Under the pieces are notes generated by a model. That model was not told the origin of the DNA, searched no databases, and saw only the letters and a program-made list of their open reading frames with translations. DNA of 42,377 nucleotides, taken from assembly GCA_903872345.1 (NCBI GenBank), contig CAIQKM010000175.1, forward strand, positions 1 through 42,377. Reading direction: 5' to 3'. Each line of letters begins with the position of its first letter. Position 1 is the stretch's first letter. The position numbers were made by a program, and so were the translations under genes. The DNA is from an uncultured Verrucomicrobia subdivision 3 bacterium. Lineage in GTDB: Bacteria; Verrucomicrobiota; Verrucomicrobiia; Limisphaerales; UBA11358. This document shows positions 19,883 to 28,000 of the stretch, one piece after another.

Positions 19883-21150
19883 GCGCGGCGCGCGCAGTGT
19901 TCCTCGGCGCGCAGATAGAGGGTTTCCAATTGTTGTCCGATTTGCGCCCAGTCATAGGCGGCCAGGGCTTCTTTCCGCCCGGCTTCACCGATGGTCCGGC
20001 ATAAATCCGGCTCGCGGGCAAAATGTTCCAGCTTGGCGGCCAGGTCGGCCGCGGCGTCGGGGGCATTCGGATCAATGAAGACACCGGTGTCGCCATCGCG
20101 CACGAGGGATTGCAAACCGCCAATCCGGCTGGCAATCACGGGCTTGCCGGAGCTCCAGGCTTCCAGCACCACAATGCCGAAGGGTTCGTGCATGGAGGGC
20201 AGGACAAAAATATCGCAGGCATGGAAGGCTTGGATGAGTTCGGGATTGTCGTTGCGCAGGCCCGGCAGCAGCTTTACCCGGTCCGTCAGCCCGCTGGCGG
20301 TGATCAGTTCGCGCAGTTTGGCGGCGTACCCCGGCTGGGTTTCCGGGCCGATAAACACCAGGTAGGCATCGGGCCGGGTGGCTTGAAACCGGATGAAGGC
20401 TTCGAGCAGTAACAGCTGGTTTTTCTGGGCGTCAATCCGGCTGATGTTCAGCGCCAGAAAGGCCGCGGGCGGGATGCCGTGCCGGGCGCGGAAAGCGGCC
20501 CCGTCGGCGCTGGCAAATTTGGCGCAGTCCACGCCGTTGGGCAGGTAGGCAATCCGGTCGTGGCCGAGTTGCTGGCGGGCCTTTTCCATTTCGCTCCGGC
20601 CGACGCAGATGACGCAGTCGGCGTCGGTCAGCACCCGGCGGGAACCAAAGAGCGCCCCCAGCGGCTTGCCCCATTCCGTTTTGTTTTCGACCGGTTTGAG
20701 CATGAGATCCAACTCGGCCTGCGGCACGTCAAACACCCCGCCGTGCAAGGAAACAACAAACGGCTTTTTGCGCAGGCGGGCGGCGGTGCGGACTTCGCCG
20801 CCCAGGCGTTTCAGGGCGTGGGCGTGAAAGAGCCGCACGTCCGGCGCACGCAGCAAGGCGGCGAACAGGCTGAAGGAAATCAGATTGCCGCCTTTTTTGT
20901 CCAAGGCCGCCCGATCGGCCGCGGTCAAACCAAAGAACGGATAACTGTAAGCAAAGCGCCGGACCGGCACGCCGCCGATGGATTCATCGCGGAGCCGGGC
21001 CAGCGCCATGGACGTGTAAATGACCGGATTCAGACCGGCCAGTTTTTGCTGGCGGGAGATTTCCAGGATAACGGTCTCCGTGCCGCCCCATTCCTCCGCG
21101 ACGAAGCGGCGGGGGACATGCAGGATGGTTTTGGCGCCGCCGGGATTCAT
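19879..21150 (-). CDS. GT4-family glycosyltransferase, paralogue of 11342-12598
   Basis: 423 residues, GT-B fold. N-terminal half: FVAEEWGGTETVILE, LFHAHALKRLGG, SLHGGVFDV. C-terminal half: ISRIDAQKNQ and E-x7-E motif EPFGIVVLE. Its motif order matches the GT4 at 11342-12598, which suggests duplication. Likely a retaining transferase acting on a lipid-linked acceptor. Overlaps the flippase gene by four bases. Confidence 0.85.
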   Translation of the reverse strand: MNPGGAKTILHVPRRFVAEEWGGTETVILEISRQQKLAGLNPVIYTSMALARLRDESIGGVPVRRFAYSYPFFGLTAADRAALDKKGGNLISFSLFAALLRAPDVRLFHAHALKRLGGEVRTAARLRKKPFVVSLHGGVFDVPQAELDLMLKPVENKTEWGKPLGALFGSRRVLTDADCVICVGRSEMEKARQQLGHDRIAYLPNGVDCAKFASADGAAFRARHGIPPAAFLALNISRIDAQKNQLLLLEAFIRFQATRPDAYLVFIGPETQPGYAAKLRELITASGLTDRVKLLPGLRNDNPELIQAFHACDIFVLPSMHEPFGIVVLEAWSSGKPVIASRIGGLQSLVRDGDTGVFIDPNAPDAAADLAAKLEHFAREPDLCRTIGEAGRKEALAAYDWAQIGQQLETLYLRAEEHCARRA

Positions 21151-22319
21151 TTTGCTCCGGAATTTTTCTCCTTGGCCAGCAACGCGGTTTTTTCCATCAG
21201 CCGGCAGATGTGGGGAATATGGGTGACCTCGTCGGGAATAACCGGCTGATTGGTGCAGAGCGTGGCGTAGCTCTGCGGGTCGGTGGGGTGATATCCGTGC
21301 ATGGCGCGGATCGGCCGTTCGCCCATGTGGCTGGGGACGATCAGGACGCCTTCGCGCACGAGGAAAATGGTTTCGCCAAAATACCGGTCTTCAAAGAGCG
21401 CATGGTAGCGCTGCAGTTCCTCATCCGGCATGATGCGGCCTTCCGGAACTTTTTGGAGGGTTTCGGTAATCAGCTTGCGCGCATTGTCATTGAAATACCA
21501 AAACCGGCCCATGGTGGAGTCGTAAACCACGGCGTAATCTTCGCCCATTTTGAGGGGCAGGGCGTCAATTTTGGCCTTGAGATCAATCAATTCATCGCAA
21601 TTGGCCATGCCGTGATCGCTGAAAATGTAGAGGTGAACTTCCTCGTAGCTGTCTTTGGCGGCGGCGAGCACTTTTTCAATCCAATCTTCATACACCCGCA
21701 GTTTGGCGGGCACCTCGGGGGATTTGTTGCCGACCATGTGGAGCAGACCGTCAAGGCCGGCCCAGTATTGAAAGACAAAGTCCACGCTGCCGGATTTCAC
21801 GGCGGCGATGATGTCATCGCGGTTCTGTTCCTCGGACTTGGTGGTGTCGGTGACGAAGTACGGGATTTTGTGCTCGGTGAGAAAATCAAAAATATTGGGG
21901 CCGCGATTCATGCCGCCGGGCTGGAGCGGGCTTTTTTTCTCGGTGAAATCAAACAGGTGGATGTACTTGAACGGGATGTTGTACAGGTCGAAATAGCCCC
22001 GGAATTTGAGCTGCACCTTCACGAACTTGGTGAGCCAGCGGCGGAAGATGCGGCGGCCGGTGACGGCGGCGGGCAGCCAGCGGAGCCAGCGCAGGGAGGC
22101 AAACGGCGAGTGTTTCGGGTCGTACACGAAATAGCACCAGTTGCGGTGTTCCACCGGCCAGCGGCCCGAAAGAATGGAGGGCACGCAGGTGGAGCTGTAG
22201 CCGAAGACGGACTCCAGCTTTTTGCGGTTGGGCGCAAAATTCTTGCCAAAGGGATCGTTGCGCAGGATTTCCCATCCCATCGCATCTATCATGATAAACA
22301 GCGGGAGTATTTTTTTCAT
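21147..22319 (-). CDS. Alkaline-phosphatase-fold phosphodiesterase-like protein
   Basis: 390 residues. IDAMGW (Asp12) and SSTCVPSILSG give the first metal site and nucleophile Thr or Ser, SDHG the second metal Asp-His pair, and HGYHPTD the last histidine, as in type I phosphodiesterase/nucleotide pyrophosphatases. It may cleave a phosphodiester or transfer a phospho group (phosphoethanolamine- or phosphoglycerol-like) onto the polymer. No signal peptide or membrane anchor is seen, so a cytoplasmic site is likely. It overlaps the GH15-like gene and the GT4 by four bases on each side. Confidence 0.75.
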   Translation of the reverse strand: MKKILPLFIMIDAMGWEILRNDPFGKNFAPNRKKLESVFGYSSTCVPSILSGRWPVEHRNWCYFVYDPKHSPFASLRWLRWLPAAVTGRRIFRRWLTKFVKVQLKFRGYFDLYNIPFKYIHLFDFTEKKSPLQPGGMNRGPNIFDFLTEHKIPYFVTDTTKSEEQNRDDIIAAVKSGSVDFVFQYWAGLDGLLHMVGNKSPEVPAKLRVYEDWIEKVLAAAKDSYEEVHLYIFSDHGMANCDELIDLKAKIDALPLKMGEDYAVVYDSTMGRFWYFNDNARKLITETLQKVPEGRIMPDEELQRYHALFEDRYFGETIFLVREGVLIVPSHMGERPIRAMHGYHPTDPQSYATLCTNQPVIPDEVTHIPHICRLMEKTALLAKEKNSGAK

Positions 22320-23572
22320 GGGGTGCCAAGCCGGACTTCGGCGGGTATTTTAAAGTGGGCGGGGTGGGCGTGCGTCATGTTGAGCAGGTTTTGCGCGGCC
22401 ACAATGTGAAAGCTCTGGGCCCAGGCGAGCGGCGTATTATGGCCGGCCACGCCGCCGACATACATTTCCGGAACCATGCCGTTCGGCGTCATGTTCTTTT
22501 CCAGCAGCTTGAAGTACTTGACGGACTTGTCAAAAAAGTGGCGGCGTTCCTCCCAGTCCATGTAAATGGTCTGACGGGAAATGTTGAAATCGCGGCCGCG
22601 GTCGGCGAGCTTGGCGTAGCAGATGGCGAGCCAGGCGAGGCCCAGGGGCCATTCGGCGGTTTGCCCTTTGATGGGATTCAGCCCCTGGCCGCAATAGATG
22701 TCATTCGGATAACGGCGGACCCCGTTTTCTCCCAGCAAATGGGTTTCAACATTGGCGAGGATGGTTTTTTTGACATCGAAATCAACAATGTTGTACGGCC
22801 AGATGAGGCTCATTTGGGCCAGGTCGTAGGGGCGGCTCGGGGATTCGGCCGGCAGCAGGCGGGCGAGGGCGCCGGTGCCTTCGGCAATCATGCGTTCGCT
22901 CACCGGCACATAATGGGAGATGGAAATCTTCTGGTGGTGCTTGTAATCGTAGTGGCCCTGGTCAAACCACATGGTCAGGCCGCCCAGTACGGCGCCGAAA
23001 CTGCTGGAATGCTCTTCGGGGCCTTCCTCCCACATGCCGAAGTCCGCCTCAAAACCCATGTTGAAAATGTAATTCCGGATGTGACCCATGAGCTGATAGT
23101 CCTCCTGGGTGAAGCGGAAGCCGAAGCCCTTCTTCACCAGGTCGCCCATCTTGTACATGAACAGCCCGAAGACATCGAGCTGGTGATGGCCCCATTCGTC
23201 GGTGATGGTTTCCAGAGTGGTGGGATGCACGCGGGCGGGCATGAACTGGCCGCGCTGATGGCGCACATCGGGTTTGATAATGGAGGCCTGCACGAAGCGC
23301 CAGTGGTGCTTCTTGAAGATCTCGAGCACGAGCCGGAAACTTTCCACCATCCGGTCGTAGCAGCCCAGATATTCATTCGCGTAGGTGGCGTACATGATAT
23401 CCCGGATCCAGAAGACATTGTAGGCGTCGCCCGCGCTGTCCTCGGCGTTGTAGGGGCTGGCCACGTAACCGCCGTTGGGGCGCCGCATGCGCTCCAAAAG
23501 CTCGTAGGACAACCGGATGCGTTCTTCCAGCGGTTGCTGGTGAAAGGTGTCGGCTCGCTTGTGAATGCTCAT
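22316..23572 (-). CDS. GH15-like (alpha/alpha)6 protein
   Basis: 418 residues. Repeated aromatic helical blocks fit an (alpha/alpha)6 barrel: NGGYVASPYNAEDSAG, VFWIRDIMYATYANEYLG, DEWGHHQLDVFGLFMY and AEWPLGLAWLAIC. The W-x-RD and Y-x-W-x-RD-like elements are typical of the GH15/phosphorylase-kinase group, which act on alpha-glucans. There is no signal peptide, so it may trim or monitor a glucoside inside the cell. The catalytic glutamates cannot be placed with confidence. Its ATG abuts the TAA of the pyrophosphatase gene (TAAATG), suggesting translational coupling. Confidence 0.65.
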   Translation of the reverse strand: MSIHKRADTFHQQPLEERIRLSYELLERMRRPNGGYVASPYNAEDSAGDAYNVFWIRDIMYATYANEYLGCYDRMVESFRLVLEIFKKHHWRFVQASIIKPDVRHQRGQFMPARVHPTTLETITDEWGHHQLDVFGLFMYKMGDLVKKGFGFRFTQEDYQLMGHIRNYIFNMGFEADFGMWEEGPEEHSSSFGAVLGGLTMWFDQGHYDYKHHQKISISHYVPVSERMIAEGTGALARLLPAESPSRPYDLAQMSLIWPYNIVDFDVKKTILANVETHLLGENGVRRYPNDIYCGQGLNPIKGQTAEWPLGLAWLAICYAKLADRGRDFNISRQTIYMDWEERRHFFDKSVKYFKLLEKNMTPNGMVPEMYVGGVAGHNTPLAWAQSFHIVAAQNLLNMTHAHPAHFKIPAEVRLGTP

Positions 23573-25201
23573 TTAGTTGGACTCCGAATTCAACCGCCGG
23601 AGGATTTCCGGCAGAAATTGTTTTTTCCGGGAAACGCACCCGGCCCAGACTTCGCCGCTGGGGCCGAGCCGGCTTCTGAATGCCGCCGTCTTGGCGTCAA
23701 ACAGCACCAGACTGTCCCCGCGAAAAATATCAGTCACCAGCAGACCGGCGAAATCCCAGCCGCCCCGTTCGCGCCGTTCGCGCAGGGCCGCGGCGAACTG
23801 TTCGATTCGCGCGGCATCCAGCCGGGTACGATCCACGGTTTCGATCTGGCCAACCGCAAACCGGGCGCCGCCGCCGGAAAATTCCTTCAAATCCTTTTCC
23901 ACCAGTTCGGCGGCCGGCCGTTCCAGTGTTTCGTCATTGCGAACCAGCACTTCCCGGCCAAATTTTTTCAAATCCAGCCTGGCCCGCCGGGCCAGGCTGG
24001 CGGCCTGCTGCCGGTCGGTTTCGGTCGTCGTGGGCGAGGTCAGCAGCAACGTGTCCGCCACCACCGCCCCCAGCAACAATTTCGCCTGCGCCACCGTCGG
24101 CCTTTTGCCGTGTTCCAAAAATTTGCAGGCAATGATCGTGGCGGTGCTGCCCACCGGCCGGCAGTCCACCCGAATGGGGGAGGCCGTCTCCAGTGTCCCC
24201 ACCCGATGATGATCCACAATTTCGACAATGTCCACGTCGGCGATGCCCTCCGGCGCCTGATGTTGTTCGAAATGATCCACGAGCACAACTCTGGCGCGCG
24301 GAAAACTGAGGATTTCCGTGCGGGAAAGCACGCCGAACAGGGTGCCATCCGGGTTGAGCACGGGCAGGGCGTACTGGGCCTGCCGCAAGGCCGCTTGGGC
24401 CTCCACCAGGGTTTGGTCCGGGGTCAGCTTGGGAAAACCCTCCGATTGCATCAGCCGTTCCACCGGGATGGCCATGGGCAGCTGGGAAACCAGCGCCATC
24501 AGGGAGCCTTGATAATGCAAAACGCCGAGGCCGGGGCATTCGCGCATGGCCTTTTTCCAGGCGGGACTTTTTTCCGGGGAGCAGGTGATGACGACGGCGG
24601 TGCCGGCATCCCGGCAGCGAAGCAGCAGATCCGGTTGATCGCCAATCAGGGCCAGGGTGCCCGGGGCAAACCGGGCGGGATCAAGGACGATCTGCCCGTC
24701 GGCCTCGGTTTTGGGCTGCTGCCAGCGGGTGAGCCGCAGATAGCGTTCCAGATCGGCCACCGAAAACAGGACGCCGAGGAAGTCTTCCGCATTGGCATGG
24801 TAAAAATAGCTGGCCATCGGCATGTGATCGCTGAGGATGCCGAGCAGGCCCCGGTGGGCATCCAGCACGGGCAACATGCTGATGCGGTGGCGCAGGATCA
24901 GTTGGAGGGCATCGCCAAGGGCGGTGTGCGGGTGGACGCTGAAAATATCGCGGAGGGCGGCATCTCTTACCAAGCCATGCAGATGGCTGATCTGCCGCGG
25001 CAGCGGCACCCCGGCCTCGGCAAAGAGCCATTTGGTCTGCGCCGTCGGCTCCGCCAGCACCACGCCCTCATGAAACGGATCCCCGCCCGCCAGCGTGTTC
25101 AGCAGGCTGGCATAAACCGTGGCCGACACCGCCGAATCGGTATCCGGCCGTTGATGGCCGACCACCAGAATCGGACGGTTTGACGATTTGTTTTTCCCCA
25201 T
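23573..25201 (-). CDS. Family II inorganic pyrophosphatase with CBS-DRTGG-CBS insert
   Basis: 542 residues. Catalytic motifs of the DHH family are GHQRPDTDS (His16, Asp20, Asp22), LVDHFE and EIVDHH, with GSTATII and the C-terminal DHHA2 signature SRKKQ. A long insert holds two CBS domains around a DRTGG-like domain, as in Mn-dependent pyrophosphatases controlled by adenine nucleotides. It hydrolyses the pyrophosphate released when NDP-sugars are made, which pulls that pathway forward, and could slow it at low energy charge. Ends exactly at the start of the GH15-like gene, and starts four bases after the receiver gene. Confidence 0.85.
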   Translation of the reverse strand: MGKNKSSNRPILVVGHQRPDTDSAVSATVYASLLNTLAGGDPFHEGVVLAEPTAQTKWLFAEAGVPLPRQISHLHGLVRDAALRDIFSVHPHTALGDALQLILRHRISMLPVLDAHRGLLGILSDHMPMASYFYHANAEDFLGVLFSVADLERYLRLTRWQQPKTEADGQIVLDPARFAPGTLALIGDQPDLLLRCRDAGTAVVITCSPEKSPAWKKAMRECPGLGVLHYQGSLMALVSQLPMAIPVERLMQSEGFPKLTPDQTLVEAQAALRQAQYALPVLNPDGTLFGVLSRTEILSFPRARVVLVDHFEQHQAPEGIADVDIVEIVDHHRVGTLETASPIRVDCRPVGSTATIIACKFLEHGKRPTVAQAKLLLGAVVADTLLLTSPTTTETDRQQAASLARRARLDLKKFGREVLVRNDETLERPAAELVEKDLKEFSGGGARFAVGQIETVDRTRLDAARIEQFAAALRERRERGGWDFAGLLVTDIFRGDSLVLFDAKTAAFRSRLGPSGEVWAGCVSRKKQFLPEILRRLNSESN

Positions 25202-25205
25202 GTCC

Positions 25206-25589
25206 TCAGGTTTGACCCAGTATTTTTTTTACCTCGCTTAAAAGTTGGTTGGGGCTGAACGGTTTGGCCAGAAACAGGGCCGCGCCGGCCGCCTCGGCTT
25301 CCACCCGGGTCAAGGCATGGCCTTTGGAGGAGAGCACCACCACCGGGATCGAGCGGGTGGCTTCATTCTGTTTCAGCTGCCGGATGGCGCTGAGACCGTC
25401 CAGGCCGGGCATCATGACATCCATTACAATCAGCTGCGGTTTGGCCGTGGCGGAAATGGCCAGCGCTTCCGCGCCGTCGCGGCAGGTGACGACCTCGTAT
25501 CCGCCTTTTTTCAGCGTCATCTCGAGCAATCTGACCATGTATATCTCGTCGTCGGCCACGAGAATTTTGAGGGGCGGAGTAGGGTTCAT
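25206..25589 (-). CDS. CheY-like single-domain response regulator
   Basis: 127 residues, one receiver domain. Acidic pair Asp13-Asp14, phosphoacceptor Asp57 in LIVMDVMMPGLDG, Ser/Thr-rich switch region LSSKGH and Lys109 in AKPF are all present. No output domain, so it should work by binding a partner or relaying phosphate. I start at ATG 25589, with a four-base overlap with the phosphatase gene, rather than at 25646. Its place beside the phosphatase suggests it controls or is controlled by the partner switch. The operon's two hybrid kinases have HPt domains and could phosphorylate it. Confidence 0.9.
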   Translation of the reverse strand: MNPTPPLKILVADDEIYMVRLLEMTLKKGGYEVVTCRDGAEALAISATAKPQLIVMDVMMPGLDGLSAIRQLKQNEATRSIPVVVLSSKGHALTRVEAEAAGAALFLAKPFSPNQLLSEVKKILGQT

Positions 25590-27367
25590 TGGAAATGGCG
25601 GAGGTAAATAAACGTCTGATCGTCGGCCATGGCGACCGGGCCGCAAAAGTCGGCAATGCGCTGCTGCAACATGTTTTTACCGGCTTCGGCCGAGCGGGTG
25701 GCCCGGGCGGTATCATTGAGGATCGTCGCCAGTGCGGCGTCGCCCAGCAACTGGCCCGCGGCGTTGCGGGCTTCCGTGACCCCGTCCGTATAAAGCAGTG
25801 CCGCGGCTCCCGGCGGGAGCGGGGTGACGGTTTGCGGATACTTGGCATGGTTTTCGATCCCGAGCGGAAAACCGGAATTGCCCACCGCCCCGGTCACCCC
25901 GGCTTGGGGTTGCCAGACCAGCAAGGGGCAATGCCCGGCGCTGGCGGAGATAAGCTTGGTATGCTTGGTGTCCAAATAGGCGAGCGCGGCCGTCACAAAC
26001 ATGTCCACGCGGGACAAGTCTTCAAACAGGGTCTGGTTCACCGCCTCCAGCAGCGCGCCGGGCTGGCTGAACAATTGCGGCATGGAGCGGATGGTGCTGC
26101 GCAGGACGGCGGCAAAGAGGGCGGCGGGCACGCCTTTGCCCATGACATCGGCAATGACCAGCAGCGTGGTGCCATCGTCGGTCTGGATGACATCGAAAAA
26201 GTCACCCCCAACTTGCAGGGCGCTTTGGCAAACGGTGGCCAGCTCAAAAGGCGGGCAGGCGGGCAGGGTGGCCGGCAGCAGGGAACGCTGGATGTCGGCG
26301 GCGATTTCCAGCTCCCGGCGGGTCACGCGGGCGGCCGTCCGTTCGTCCAGCAACCGGGAGTTCACGATCTGGATGGCCAGGAAGTCAATGAACGTGTGCA
26401 GCAGGTTGACCTGGGCGGCGCTGAAGGGTTTATCCGGGGCAAACCGGCCGAAGGCGATGGTGCCGACGAGCTGGTTGGCAAAGACGAAGGCGTGGCAAAG
26501 GCCGTTCCCGTTGCCCACCAACGGGCGCAGCGGGTCGGCTTTCCCCAGCGGTTCATCGGGGGCAAACCAGATGTCCTGCCGGGTCCGGGCGGCCTCGATC
26601 TCCACGGAATTGCCGCCATGAATCAGGTCCAGGAAAGGCAGTTCGGCCACGGTGTCCGGCTGGATGTTGAGGGTTTCGAGCCGGCGGCCGTCGGGGGTGG
26701 CCAGCCGGAGCACGGCATAGTCCGCTTCCGCAATCTGGATGAGGTCGCGCAGCAGGCGGTTGGAGAAATCCCGCACTTCGATGTGTTTGCCCAGTTCGGC
26801 GCTGTAACGGAACAGGGCCACCAGACTTTCGTAGCTGGAGGAAAGTTCCGCCGTCATGTCGGACAGGGCGGTTTCCGTTTCCGTCAGGCGGCGTTGCAAG
26901 GTTTCCAGCTTGGGGGGCGCCGCCGGGGCGGATTCGTGCTGGCGACCCAAAATCAGGGTGTTGCCGCGGCGGCTGCGGAAATAATTGGCATGGCTGGCCA
27001 GTGACTGGATGAGAAACAGTCCGCGCCCATGTTCGCTTTCCTCATCCGGCAGATCAATGTGTTCCGGCCAGTCAAAGCCGGGGGTGTGGTCGGTGACGCG
27101 GAGTTCGATCTCGGTTTCGCCCAGGCTGATTTCAAAACGGATGGGCTGCTGGCGGGCGGCGGCATCCGAGTGTTTGACGGCATTGTTGCCGGCCTCGACG
27201 ATCAGCAGTTCCCATTCGGACAATTCCAATTCCGTCAGGTTTTGCTCCTTGAGCCATTGCCGGGCGGTTTGAGCGGCACTGCGGACGGCGGCGTATTCGC
27301 AGCCGGTTTCGAGCCGCAATTGTGACCGATAGTCAAACCGCGGAGCGTTGGTGGAGGTCGGGTTCAA
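25586..27367 (-). CDS. RsbW-like kinase fused to GAF and RsbU-like PP2C phosphatase
   Basis: 593 residues. The N-terminal HATPase domain (about 15-140) has VEAGNNAVKHS, DHTPGFDW and EHGRGLFLI, the anti-sigma-kinase type. A coiled coil, a GAF domain (about 195-345) and a PP2C/SpoIIE domain follow, with GGDFFDV, IADVMGKGVPAAL, DGVTEARN and DDQTF. The kinase half would phosphorylate a STAS protein on serine and the phosphatase half would remove it, so both directions of a partner switch lie in one chain. The start codon is TTG at 27367, overlapping the STAS gene stop as TTGA. No sigma factor gene is nearby, so the output is unlikely to be classic sigma control. Confidence 0.85.
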   Translation of the reverse strand: MNPTSTNAPRFDYRSQLRLETGCEYAAVRSAAQTARQWLKEQNLTELELSEWELLIVEAGNNAVKHSDAAARQQPIRFEISLGETEIELRVTDHTPGFDWPEHIDLPDEESEHGRGLFLIQSLASHANYFRSRRGNTLILGRQHESAPAAPPKLETLQRRLTETETALSDMTAELSSSYESLVALFRYSAELGKHIEVRDFSNRLLRDLIQIAEADYAVLRLATPDGRRLETLNIQPDTVAELPFLDLIHGGNSVEIEAARTRQDIWFAPDEPLGKADPLRPLVGNGNGLCHAFVFANQLVGTIAFGRFAPDKPFSAAQVNLLHTFIDFLAIQIVNSRLLDERTAARVTRRELEIAADIQRSLLPATLPACPPFELATVCQSALQVGGDFFDVIQTDDGTTLLVIADVMGKGVPAALFAAVLRSTIRSMPQLFSQPGALLEAVNQTLFEDLSRVDMFVTAALAYLDTKHTKLISASAGHCPLLVWQPQAGVTGAVGNSGFPLGIENHAKYPQTVTPLPPGAAALLYTDGVTEARNAAGQLLGDAALATILNDTARATRSAEAGKNMLQQRIADFCGPVAMADDQTFIYLRHFQ

Positions 27368-27663
27368 GGGGCAATGTCGAAGATTTCGTCAAAATGAATG
27401 AGTTGAATCAGCTTGTGTACGAGGGGACTCGTATGCGCCAGCCGGACTTTTCCTTCATACTGGAGAACGGTGCGATGAATCGATATCAGCGCCCCCAGGC
27501 CTTCGCTGTCAATAAAGCGCACCGTGGAGCAATCCACTTCCACAATCGGGTGCGCCTGATTAATCCGGGGCCGGACAGCCTCCTTAAAGGCGCCGGCGTT
27601 GGTGGCGCTCAGGTATTCCAGCCCCCGCACCTGCAACGTGTTTTCGTGCGTGGTGAGGTGCAT
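27364..27663 (-). CDS. STAS-domain protein (anti-anti-sigma type) 1
   Basis: 99 residues. VDCSTVRFIDSEGLGALISIH has the expected phosphoserine site, Ser53, after Asp52. It should bind the HATPase part of the neighbouring protein in a phosphorylation-dependent way. The start is ATG 27663; a longer frame would run back to 27729, into the second STAS gene. Four bases separate the two STAS genes. Confidence 0.9.
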   Translation of the reverse strand: MHLTTHENTLQVRGLEYLSATNAGAFKEAVRPRINQAHPIVEVDCSTVRFIDSEGLGALISIHRTVLQYEGKVRLAHTSPLVHKLIQLIHFDEIFDIAP

Positions 27664-27667
27664 AAGT

Positions 27668-27973
27668 TTAGCGGGTGACGATTTCAAACACCCGGTGCAG
27701 CCGGGTGAGTTCCAGAATCTGGCGCACATTGGGCGCCGGATTGATGAGCCGCACGGTGCCGTTGCGGGACCGCATGGTTTTGTGCAGGGAGATCAGCGCG
27801 CCCAGGCCGCTGCTGTCCAGAAAAGTCACGGAGGACAGGTCCAGATCCAGGATGGTCACACTGGGGGGCAGGGCGTTGCGAATGTCATCGCGCACCTGCG
27901 CGGCGTTGGCGGCAATCAACTCGGAGAGTCCGGTTACCTCGGTTTTTTGGGGGTCCTGATTCAGAATTCTCAT
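27668..27973 (-). CDS. STAS-domain protein (anti-anti-sigma type) 2
   Basis: 101 residues. The site reads FLDSSGLGALISLHKT (Ser54), nearly the same as its neighbour, so the two are paralogues. Length and pattern match SpoIIAA/RsbV-type antagonists. The two could be alternative partners for the same kinase-phosphatase, or one may reach a different target. 27 bases separate it from the upstream gene, the largest gap in the operon. Confidence 0.9.
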   Translation of the reverse strand: MRILNQDPQKTEVTGLSELIAANAAQVRDDIRNALPPSVTILDLDLSSVTFLDSSGLGALISLHKTMRSRNGTVRLINPAPNVRQILELTRLHRVFEIVTR

Positions 27974-28000
27974 AGGCGTATGGTCGGAATGTAAATGTTC

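Noticed and set aside
22355..25183. 942-residue plus-strand frame
   Set aside because: Antisense shadow of the GH15-like and pyrophosphatase genes, which have clear motifs on the other strand.
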